Positions 57,781 to 64,000 of a stretch of DNA of 64,000 bases are shown piece by piece. The DNA lies in assembly GCF_001612985.1 (NCBI RefSeq), contig NZ_BDBM01000023.1, positions 1 through 64,000 of the forward strand. Reading direction: 5' to 3'. The position numbers were made by a program, and so were the translations under genes. Position 1 is the first letter of the stretch. Each line of letters opens with the position of its first letter. Below the pieces are notes generated by a model. It searched no databases and was not told where the DNA came from. It saw only the letters and a list, made by a program, of their open reading frames with translations. This stretch comes from Nocardia gamkensis NBRC 108242 (lineage in GTDB: Bacteria > Actinomycetota > Actinomycetes > Mycobacteriales > Mycobacteriaceae).

Positions 57781-59139
57781 GTGGCAGCCAGCAAGAGCAA
57801 GGGTGCTCCCAACCTCTATGGATCGTTCGTACACTCCGCACCTGGCGCGTTCCTGGCCAGCAAGCTCGGCCTTCCGAAGCCGGAGACACTGCGCCGCTAC
57901 GCCGAGGGCGAGCCGCCGCTGTCGGGCCCGGTGCTGATCGGCGGTAAGGGCCGGGTCGCCGAGCCGGTGCGAGCCCTGCTGTCGGACTACGACTTCGCCG
58001 ACGCGCTGACCCAGGGCACCAAGTACGGCGCCCTGGTGTTCGACGCCACCGGCATCGGTTCCATCGAGGACCTCTCCCAGCTGTTCGAGTTCTTCCAGCC
58101 CGCCCTGCGCAGCCTCACCGCGTCCGGGCGCATCGTGGTCATCGGCACCACGCCCGAACTGGCGGGCGGCGTGGACGAGCAGATCGCGCAGCGCGCGCTG
58201 GAGGGCTTCACCCGCTCGGTGGCCAAGGAATTGCTGCGCGGCTCGACCGCTCAGCTGGTCTACCTGCACCCCGAGGCGTCCGCCGCGGCGACCGGCCTGG
58301 AATCGACCCTGCGCTTCCTGCTCTCGGCGAAGTCGGCGTTCGTCGACGGCCAGGTCATCCGGGTCGGCAAGGACGACGCGAGCGCACCCGCCGATTGGGA
58401 CCGCCCGCTGGCCGGCAAGGTCGCCGTGGTGACCGGTGCGGCGCGCGGCATCGGCGCGACCATCGCCGAGGTGTTCGCCCGCGATGGGGCCCAGGTGATC
58501 GTGGCCGACATCCCGGCCGCGGGCGAGGCGCTGTCGCAGACCGCGAACAAGGTGGGCGGCACCGCGCTCGCGCTCGACGTGACCGCGCCCGACGCGGCGG
58601 AGAAGCTGGCCGAATTCGCCACCGAGCGGTTCGGCGGCATCGACATCATCGTGCACAACGCGGGCATCACCAGGGACAAGCTGCTGGCGAACATGGACGA
58701 GGGCCGCTGGAACTCGGTCATCAACGTGAATCTCGCCGCGCCGCACCGGATCACCGAGGGCCTGGTGGCCAGGGGCGCGCTGAAGGAGGGCGGCCGCGTG
58801 ATCGACGTGTCCTCGATCGCGGGCATCGCGGGCAACCGCGGCCAGACCAACTACGGCGCCTCCAAGGCGGGTGTCATCGGCATGGTGAACGCCGAGGCGC
58901 CGAAGCTGGCGGAGAAGAACATCACCATCAACGCCGTCGCGCCCGGTTTCATCGAGACCGCGATGACCGCCGCCATCCCGTTGGCCACCCGGGAAGCGGG
59001 ACGACTGATGAGCTCGCTGCTGCAGGGCGGCCAGACCGTCGACGTCGCCGAGACCATCGCCTACTTCGCGAGCCCGGCGTCGAACGCGGTGACCGGCAAC
59101 GTCGTCCGGGTCTGCGGGCAGAGCCTGATCGGAGCATGA
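57781..59139 (+). CDS. fabG4: High-molecular-weight 3-oxoacyl reductase FabG4
   Basis: A 452-aa two-domain SDR. Residues 1-205 form a degenerate flavodoxin-like first domain (ASKLGLPKPETLRRYAEGEPPLSGPVLIGGKGRV...). Residues 210-452 form the catalytic SDR with VTGAARGIGATIAEVFA, NAGITRDKLLANM, the Ser of VIDVSSIAGIAGNRGQTNYGASKAG and its Tyr/Lys pair. It matches M. tuberculosis HMw-FabG (FabG4, Rv0242c, 454 aa), an NADH-dependent 3-oxoacyl thioester reductase. The GTG at 57781 has AAAGGTAGGAATA before it. It overlaps htdX by four bases. Confidence 0.95.
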   Translation: MAASKSKGAPNLYGSFVHSAPGAFLASKLGLPKPETLRRYAEGEPPLSGPVLIGGKGRVAEPVRALLSDYDFADALTQGTKYGALVFDATGIGSIEDLSQLFEFFQPALRSLTASGRIVVIGTTPELAGGVDEQIAQRALEGFTRSVAKELLRGSTAQLVYLHPEASAAATGLESTLRFLLSAKSAFVDGQVIRVGKDDASAPADWDRPLAGKVAVVTGAARGIGATIAEVFARDGAQVIVADIPAAGEALSQTANKVGGTALALDVTAPDAAEKLAEFATERFGGIDIIVHNAGITRDKLLANMDEGRWNSVINVNLAAPHRITEGLVARGALKEGGRVIDVSSIAGIAGNRGQTNYGASKAGVIGMVNAEAPKLAEKNITINAVAPGFIETAMTAAIPLATREAGRLMSSLLQGGQTVDVAETIAYFASPASNAVTGNVVRVCGQSLIGA

Positions 59140-60026
59140 TGACCCAGGCTCCGGCAGGCAAGGAGAAGACCCAGGTGATCAGCCTCACCGAACCGCCGAA
59201 GAACAGCCGCCTGTTCGTCAAGGCGGCGCTCGGCGCGGTGCCGCTGCTGTCGGCGCGCAAGCCGGCGCTGCCGGACCGGGCGGTTCAGCTCGACGGGCTG
59301 CGGGTGGACCCCGATCACCTGGCCGCCTACTGCCGCGCGACCGGTTTGCGGTTCGGCGACGCGCTGCCGCTGACCTATCCGTTCATCCTCACCTTCCCGC
59401 TCGCCATGCAGCTGGTGGTGGCACGCGACTTCCCGTTCGTCGCGGTGGGCGCGGTGCACGCGCAGAACGTCATCGAGCGGACCCGGGACATCTCGGTGAG
59501 CGAGCCACTGGACATCCGCACGCACATCGAGAACCTGCGCGAGCACCCGAAGGGCCTGCTCGTGGACGCGATCAGCGATGTGAAGGTGGGTCGCGAGCTG
59601 GTGTGGCACCAGGTCACCACGTTCCTGCACCAGCAGCGCACCTCGTTGTCGGGCGGTCCGAAGCAAGAGCCGAAGCCGGACGAGGTTCCGCCGCCTCCGC
59701 TGCGCACGCTGCGGGTGGATCAGAAGACGATCACCCGGTACGCGGCCGCGTCCGGTGACCACAACCCGATCCACACCTCTGCGTTGGGCGCCAAGGCGTT
59801 CGGCTTCCCCCGGTCGATCGCTCATGGCATGTGGTCGGCGGCGACCGTGCTCGGCGCGGTCGAGGGCCGCATTCCGGAGCAGACCACGTACTCGGTCAAG
59901 TTCGGTAAGCCGATTCTGCTGCCCTCCACCGTCAACCTGTATGCCGATCAGGCCGAAGGCGGTTGGGACCTGGCGCTGCGCCATCCGAAGAAGGGATACC
60001 CGCATCTGACGGCGACCCTGCGCTGA
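59136..60026 (+). CDS. htdX: 3-hydroxyacyl-thioester dehydratase HtdX
   Basis: A 296-aa double hot-dog protein of the MaoC type. The C-terminal hot dog carries the hydratase 2 motif YAAASGDHNPIHTSALGAKAFGFPRSIAHGMWS with catalytic Asp and His; the N-terminal one is degenerate (CRATGLRFGDALPLTYPFILTFPLAMQLV). It corresponds to M. tuberculosis HtdX (Rv0241c), which (de)hydrates (3R)-hydroxyacyl-CoA/ACP. Its ATG overlaps the fabG4 stop (ATGA), so the two are coupled, and together they interconvert 3-oxo, 3-hydroxy and 2-enoyl thioesters. A strong terminator follows. Confidence 0.94.
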   Translation: MMTQAPAGKEKTQVISLTEPPKNSRLFVKAALGAVPLLSARKPALPDRAVQLDGLRVDPDHLAAYCRATGLRFGDALPLTYPFILTFPLAMQLVVARDFPFVAVGAVHAQNVIERTRDISVSEPLDIRTHIENLREHPKGLLVDAISDVKVGRELVWHQVTTFLHQQRTSLSGGPKQEPKPDEVPPPPLRTLRVDQKTITRYAAASGDHNPIHTSALGAKAFGFPRSIAHGMWSAATVLGAVEGRIPEQTTYSVKFGKPILLPSTVNLYADQAEGGWDLALRHPKKGYPHLTATLR

Positions 60027-60035
60027 ACAAGCCGG

Positions 60036-60071
60036 AGCCGCATTCCGATTCGCGTGAATCGGAATGCGGCT
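60036..60071. terminator. Bidirectional terminator htdX/DUF5685
   Basis: A perfect 16-bp stem (AGCCGCATTCCGATTC at 60036-60051 with 60056-60071) and 4-nt loop lie nine bases after the htdX stop. Confidence 0.9.
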
Positions 60072-60126
60072 TCGCGCTTTCCGGTGACATCGGCCTGCCT
60101 GCCGCCGCGCGTCCGTCGGGCACCGA

Positions 60127-61365
60127 TCAGCAGTCGCATCCGCAGTCGCAGCAGTTGCAATCCCCGCAATCGCAGCAGCCGCAGTCACACTCGCCGCAAT
60201 CGCCGCAATCGCAGTTCTTGATCCACGCGTCCTTGCGTTCACCGGTGCACGGTTGCGTGTGATCGGCGCAGCACGCGTAGCCGGTGCAGTAGGCGCCCAG
60301 GATTAGCGTGAGGGATTCGCCGATACCCGGGCGACGAGTCGGCGGACGGTGGCCACTTCTTCCGCGGGCGTGTGCGCGGACCTCGGCGTCGGGCGACACC
60401 GCGCACGTGTGGGCGGCGAGTGCGCCGAGCCCGCCGCCGAGCCGGCGCAGCACCGCGGTCAGCGGGTCGAGCAGCATCCAGCGGACGGTGGGCACCCGGC
60501 TGAGCTCGGCCGCCGCGACGGCGGCGCGCAGGCTCGAATTCGATTGCCGGAGCAGTTCGTAAGCCTCGGGCACGGTGGTGCCGGTGGCCGCGAGGGGGTT
60601 GAAGCGGTCATGGGTGGCGTCGTCGTCGTAGTCGGCGACGGCGTCGGCCAGGTGCGCGATCCGCCCGAACTGCCAGCCCGCCTCCCGCAACGCGTCGATG
60701 TTGTCCGAACGATCGGCCAGCACGGCGGTATGCGCGAAGAACGCCGACGCGCACAGCTGGGCCGGCGCGGTCAAGCGATCCAGCGGATCGGCCGACGGCG
60801 CCATCGCCGAGCGCCAGTGCGGCGAAGCGGCAAGCGATTCCGGCACCGATCCCGCGCCCGAACCACCCACGGCGACCAGCTCTTTCGCCTCCTGCTCCAA
60901 GCGCACCTGCGCGTCGAGCGCCGCGACGAGCGGCTCGACGTCCAGGCCGATCCGCGCCGCGCCCGCGCGCGCCTCCCGGTTCCATCGCGTCGCGGCTTTC
61001 GCCAGCGGCCTGCGGGCGATCGCGGAGACGTCACCGTCGTCCACGTGATCGCGAATCTTGGCCGATGCCAGCAGCAGTGACGCTGTGGTGGCGAGCTGGA
61101 CGCCGGGAGAGTCGGCGGTGACCACCGACGCCCGGCGCATCCCGCGCAGCGGACACGGCGCCGCGGTGGTGCGTGCCGCGGAACCGGACTGCGCCTCGGT
61201 GAGCATGCTCAGCACCAGCGCGTCTTTGTTGGTGGTGGCGCGGGCGAATTGACCGTGCCCGTCCCGCAGCCCGAGACACAGACCGCACAGATGCGCCTGC
61301 CACTCGGCCGCATCGATTCCATACTTCTGAGCGCCGTGCGCACACGGCCTGAGCAACCCGAACAC
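60127..61365 (-). CDS. DUF5685 protein with cysteine-rich C-terminal tail
   Basis: About 412 aa. It starts VFGLLRPCAHGAQKYGIDAAEWQAHLCGLCLGLRDGHGQFARATTNKDALVLSML, the DUF5685 hallmark with an H-x2-C-x2-C arrangement (HLCGLC) and an upstream Cys, then mostly helices. The last 30 residues hold 14 Cys and many Asp/Gly (NCDCGDCGEC ... CNCCDCGCDC), preceded by CTGYACCADHTQPC. The tail looks like a dense metal-binding tag. The core fold recalls helical bundles of terpenoid-synthase-like or oxidase proteins, but no function is established. The GTG at 61365 gives the conserved (M/V)FGLLRPC start; the frame extends to 61425. Confidence 0.8.
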   Translation of the reverse strand: MFGLLRPCAHGAQKYGIDAAEWQAHLCGLCLGLRDGHGQFARATTNKDALVLSMLTEAQSGSAARTTAAPCPLRGMRRASVVTADSPGVQLATTASLLLASAKIRDHVDDGDVSAIARRPLAKAATRWNREARAGAARIGLDVEPLVAALDAQVRLEQEAKELVAVGGSGAGSVPESLAASPHWRSAMAPSADPLDRLTAPAQLCASAFFAHTAVLADRSDNIDALREAGWQFGRIAHLADAVADYDDDATHDRFNPLAATGTTVPEAYELLRQSNSSLRAAVAAAELSRVPTVRWMLLDPLTAVLRRLGGGLGALAAHTCAVSPDAEVRAHARGRSGHRPPTRRPGIGESLTLILGAYCTGYACCADHTQPCTGERKDAWIKNCDCGDCGECDCGCCDCGDCNCCDCGCDC

Positions 61366-61477
61366 TTCCGCCCCGTTTCTCCCCGGCTCGATCGCGTGAG
61401 CCGGCCCGCTGTTTTGCGAACTCACGCACTGTGGCAGGAGGGCGGCGCCGAAGCAACCGAAACGGGCAAAAGGCGGG

Positions 61478-62077
61478 CTACTCGGTTTTCTTCCGGCCGG
61501 CCAGACCGCGCCAGGCCAGATCGTCGAGTAGGTCGACGGCCTCGGCGACCTCGATCCGGCCGCTGGCCAACCGGTCGGCGATGGCCTCGCCCGCGCCGAT
61601 CACGGCGACCGCGACGACGTCGAAGTTCGTCCCGGGCTCGGCGTGCTTGGCGCTGGATTCCAGCAGTTTGGCGGTCAGCTCGATGACGCGTTCACGCGCG
61701 TTCTCGATCTCCGAGGCGAATGCCTGCTGGCCGATGGCCTGCCGGTAGAGCACCTGCCAGGAGCGCCGGTTGCGGTCGACGAAGCCGAGGAAACCCTCCA
61801 GCGCGGTGCGCACCTGCTCGTGGGGGGTGAGCAGCGGGTTGCCCGCGGGCGCGACGGATTCGATGAAGCGCAACCCCTCCCGCTGGATGCAGGCGCGGAA
61901 CAGTTCGTCCTTGGAGCCGTAGTACAGATACAGCATCGGTTTGGAGATCTTCGCCTCGGCGGCGATCGCGTCCATCGATGTGTCGTGGAAGCCTTTACGC
62001 GAGAAGACCTCCACGGCGGCGTCGAGCATCTGCTGCTCGCGTACCGCCCGCGGAAGCCGCTTCGTACCGCCCGCCAT
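61478..62077 (-). CDS. TetR-family regulator (Rv0238-like)
   Basis: A 199-aa repressor: MAGGTKRLPRAVREQQMLDAAVEVFSRKGFHDTSMDAIAAEAKISKPMLYLYYGSKDELFRAC is an almost exact match to the start of M. tuberculosis Rv0238, including the HTH at residues 30-55, followed by a helical ligand-binding domain (FLGFVDRNRRSWQVLYRQAIGQQAFASEIENARERVIELT). TAGGAG precedes ATG 62077. It lies upstream of lpqI as in mycobacteria (Rv0237 lpqI). Its own promoter carries a site resembling the fadA2/fabG4 palindrome, so it is my candidate regulator of that locus. Confidence 0.9.
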   Translation of the reverse strand: MAGGTKRLPRAVREQQMLDAAVEVFSRKGFHDTSMDAIAAEAKISKPMLYLYYGSKDELFRACIQREGLRFIESVAPAGNPLLTPHEQVRTALEGFLGFVDRNRRSWQVLYRQAIGQQAFASEIENARERVIELTAKLLESSAKHAEPGTNFDVVAVAVIGAGEAIADRLASGRIEVAEAVDLLDDLAWRGLAGRKKTE

Positions 62078-62108
62078 CCACACTCCTACCACAGGTGAAT
62101 CTCATATA

Positions 62109-62125
62109 TTACTCCAAGGTAAGTT
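62109..62125. promoter_or_regulatory. Candidate TetR autoregulatory site
   Basis: TTACTCCAAGGTAAGTT, 32 bases upstream of the TetR start, shares TTACTC-N4-GTAAGTT with the palindrome at 57662-57693 (13 of 17 bases identical, mismatches only in the centre). Confidence 0.65.
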
Positions 62126-62176
62126 CCGGCGGTCCGATTTGCTCACCGGTCGCCCGACTCGGCCGTGCGGCGCGCC

Positions 62177-63337
62177 TCAGCAGCGCGGCAACGCACCCTT
62201 GAACGCGGCCACACGCAACACCGACGCGTCCACCCGCGCCATCGGCAGCCGTCCGCTCGACACCGCCTGCTCCAGCCGGTCGAGCACCTGCGGCACCGCG
62301 TCGGTGGTGATCCACAGGGCGCTGTCCGCACCGGCGACCAGCGCGGCTTCCACGGCGTCCTCGATCGACATCCGGCTGGTGATCGCGGCCATGCCGCCGA
62401 GGTCGTCGGTGAAGATCGGGCCCTGGAACGGCGCGGCGCCGTAGCCGCTGCCGTCGCGCAGCAACCGCATCGCCTCCGGGCTGATACTGGCCGGGACATC
62501 CGGGGTGGTCAGACCGGGCACGTCCAGGTGGCCGACCATCACGGCCGCGCCCGAGCCGATCAGGTTGCGGAACGGCATCAGGTCCACCTGCTGCATCTGG
62601 TCCAGCGGTGGGGTGCGCACCGCGCCGGTGTGCGAGTCGCCGGATCCGGAGCCGTGACCGGGGAAGTGCTTCATCACGGTGCCGACGCCGACCTCGCGCA
62701 TCGCGCGGATGTAGGCGTCCGCGTAGCGGGTGACGACGTTCGGATCGTCGGAGAAGGAGCGGTCGCCGATGACCGAGTCGTCCGGCTGGGAACTGACGTC
62801 GACGTCGGGTGCGAAGTCCACCGTCACGCCGAGGTCCTTCAGCGCGCGGCCTCTGGTCACCGTCGCGTCGTAGAACTGCTCGGGGGTCATGGTCTGCGCC
62901 GTTTCCCGCGCCGACGGAGCCGCGCCGATCAGGTCGCGCACCCGCGAGACTCGGCCGCCTTCCTCGTCGATGGTCACCATCAGCGGCACCTTGGCGGCTT
63001 GCTTCACCTGGGTGATCTGGCCGGAGGAGAGCAGCGCCTGGTCGGTCCATCCGCCCACGAAGATGCCGCCGATCTGCTCGTCGCGCACCACGTTCGTGGC
63101 GTCGTCGGCGCCGGTGACGCCGACCGTCAGCAACTGCGCGAGTTTCGCGCGGGTGGTGAACTGTGCGAGATACCCGGCGTTGCAGTCCGGCGGCGCCGCG
63201 CTGGTGACGGGAATCGCCGCGGTGGTCGCTTCGGGCGTGGTGGTGCTCGATGACGCCGACTCGGTGGAGCCGCCGTTCGAGCAGGCAGTCGCGACGGCGG
63301 CGAGAACGGTGAGGACGAGCAGAGGCGTCTTCCGCAT
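62177..63337 (-). CDS. lpqI: Beta-N-acetylhexosaminidase lipoprotein LpqI (GH3)
   Basis: A 386-aa exported glycosidase. The signal segment MRKTPLLVLTVLAAVATAC ends in a lipoprotein Cys, followed by a Ser/Thr-rich linker and a GH3 domain: LTVGVTGADDATNVVRDEQIGGIFVGGW, VPLMVTIDEEGGRVSRVRDLIG, VGTVMKHFPGHGSGSGDSHTG (the acid/base Asp-His loop of bacterial hexosaminidases) and GPIFTDDLGGMAAI with the nucleophile Asp. LpqI (Rv0237) recycles peptidoglycan by removing N-acetylglucosamine from muropeptides. ATG 63337 is chosen over TTG 63346. Confidence 0.94.
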   Translation of the reverse strand: MRKTPLLVLTVLAAVATACSNGGSTESASSSTTTPEATTAAIPVTSAAPPDCNAGYLAQFTTRAKLAQLLTVGVTGADDATNVVRDEQIGGIFVGGWTDQALLSSGQITQVKQAAKVPLMVTIDEEGGRVSRVRDLIGAAPSARETAQTMTPEQFYDATVTRGRALKDLGVTVDFAPDVDVSSQPDDSVIGDRSFSDDPNVVTRYADAYIRAMREVGVGTVMKHFPGHGSGSGDSHTGAVRTPPLDQMQQVDLMPFRNLIGSGAAVMVGHLDVPGLTTPDVPASISPEAMRLLRDGSGYGAAPFQGPIFTDDLGGMAAITSRMSIEDAVEAALVAGADSALWITTDAVPQVLDRLEQAVSSGRLPMARVDASVLRVAAFKGALPRC

Positions 63338-63870
63338 AGAGGTCAACCGTACTCGTGGTGACGTGCGCGACCGCAGTCGCTACGTCGCTACCCGACGGGT
63401 AACACACGCACCGGTACCGAATCGTTGTCTCGCACTCGGCCATACCGGACCGATGGGTCACCGCCTTGTCCGCATCGTGATTTCGGCGGTCGCCATTCGC
63501 CGGGCCTGCCCACACCCGCCGTCGCATGCCGACAACTCGCCCGGATGACTTCGCGCGGATCACGGTCGGTTGTCGTACCCGGCGACGCGGCCCGCTCGCC
63601 CAGTGGTTTCCAGCGGCACAGCCGAGTCGGACGCGGCGGGCACAGGCTCGCCCGGCCGGTGGTTTCCCGGCCGCACAGTCGAGTCCGACGCAGCGCAGCC
63701 CAGGTCACCGGGCCAGTAGTTCCGAGCGGCAAAAGAGAAGTCCGAGGCTCATCGACGTGACCATGAGGGGCCGACATTTACGCAGGTCACACCACTTGAC
63801 AAGCCGGTTCACCCGGGCCTGCGCGGGGTAATCTCGAGGTGTCGCCGTGTGTCTCCCTCAGGAGGTCATC
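63338..63870. other. Intergenic region upstream of universal stress gene
   Basis: This 533-base gap contains three degenerate direct repeats (63595-63760). A TTGACA at 63796-63801 lies too far (27 bases) from a TAATCT at 63829-63834 to be a standard promoter. Frames on both strands through the repeats are Arg/Pro-rich and not convincing. Confidence 0.5.
63595..63760 (+). repeat. Three degenerate direct repeats, period 56-57 bp
   Basis: The core GT(G/A)GTTTCC...GCGGCACAG.CGAGTC(G/C)GACGC recurs at 63603, 63659 and, more diverged (GTAGTTCC...AGAAGTCCGAGGC), at 63716. Each unit starts near GCTCGCCC or GGGCC. Confidence 0.6.
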
Positions 63871-64000
63871 GTGCCCTGCGATCTGATGCTCATCGCCTAC
63901 GACGGCTCCGAGAACGCCAAGCGGGCCGTCGAATACGCCGGACGATTCCTCAGCGCGAACCGCGCCGTCGTGCTGACCGCCTGGGAGCCCATGGTGCGTC
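63871..64000 (+). CDS. Universal stress protein family (3' partial)
   Basis: Only the first 43 codons are in the window: VPCDLMLIAYDGSENAKRAVEYAGRFLSANRAVVLTAWEP. The strand-loop-helix LIAYDGSENAKRAVEYAG followed by AVVLTAWEP is the USP (UspA) start, with the D-G-S-E-x(A) motif after the first strand. CAGGAGG lies seven bases before the GTG. The ATP-binding G-x2-G-x9-G(S/T) motif would be further on, outside the window. Confidence 0.85.
   Translation, partial: MPCDLMLIAYDGSENAKRAVEYAGRFLSANRAVVLTAWEPMVR

Noticed and set aside
63796..63834. TTGACA/TAATCT promoter for the universal stress gene
   Set aside because: The spacing of 27 bases is far from the usual 16-19.
1..64000. CRISPR arrays, rRNA genes, intact insertion sequences or prophage
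   Set aside because: I saw no regularly spaced repeats, rRNA segments, transposase genes or phage structural genes on either strand.

Overview
The window is high-GC actinobacterial DNA, most likely from Nocardia or a close mycolic-acid-bearing relative. Three things point there. Several genes are near-exact counterparts of Mycobacterium tuberculosis genes (aspC/alaA, dcd, udgA, fadE5, fadA2, fabG4, htdX, the TetR next to lpqI, and lpqI). Many genes start with GTG. The coding style is rich in fatty-acid beta-oxidation paralogues, DUF4185 secreted proteins and XRE/DUF397 pairs. No tools were run; family calls come from motifs and remembered homologues.

Layout. 1-9.1 kb: the end of a probable Fe-S reductase, a VapC fragment, a two-subunit acyl-CoA dehydrogenase operon, a PASTA protein, a YdcF-like protein, UDP-glucose dehydrogenase, a membrane-anchored Hsp70-like protein and a YibE/F protein. 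9.5-19.6 kb: AlaA-type aminotransferase, an XRE/TPR regulator facing a small orphan gene, dcd, an SDR, a PAP2 phosphatase, tRNA-Gly(CCC), a 2'-5' RNA ligase-like protein, and a second XRE/TPR regulator facing a run of small orphan genes. One of these orphans seems to start at AUC and another is frameshifted. 20-22.6 kb: a DoxX gene and an ECF41 sigma factor behind an apparent ECF41 promoter, then a methyltransferase.

22.8-31 kb is an organosulfur block: flavin and FMN reductases, an SfnB-like flavoprotein, the dimethylsulfone monooxygenase SfnG, a styrene-monooxygenase-like flavoprotein, free methionine-R-sulfoxide reductase, and a DszA/DszC-like pair. 31-39 kb holds an ABC-2 exporter operon with DUF1048, small envelope proteins, a PemK-type toxin-antitoxin pair, an alpha/beta hydrolase, and a thiolase-like/crotonase/TetR operon with a palindromic operator. 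39-49 kb holds a crotonase, two DUF4185 paralogues, an erythromycin-esterase-like protein with a changed active site, a strongly palindromic non-coding stretch, and fadE5.

48.7-52.9 kb is the most unusual region. A five-gene minus-strand operon of mostly unrecognised genes ends in a probable PD-(D/E)XK nuclease with a coiled-coil tail, and it is transcribed away from an XRE(DUF5753)-DUF397 pair. 53-64 kb returns to conserved core: VanW-like protein, 6-phosphogluconate dehydrogenase, fadA2 facing fabG4-htdX across a perfect 32-bp palindrome, a DUF5685 protein with a Cys-rich tail, a TetR regulator, lpqI, and the start of a universal stress protein.

How it works together: fadE5 (dehydrogenation), htdX (hydration), fabG4 (3-oxo/3-hydroxy interconversion) and fadA2 (thiolysis) make a full acyl-chain cycle. 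Similar TTAC...GTAA operators at fadA2/fabG4, at the TetR gene and, less clearly, at fadE5 suggest common control.
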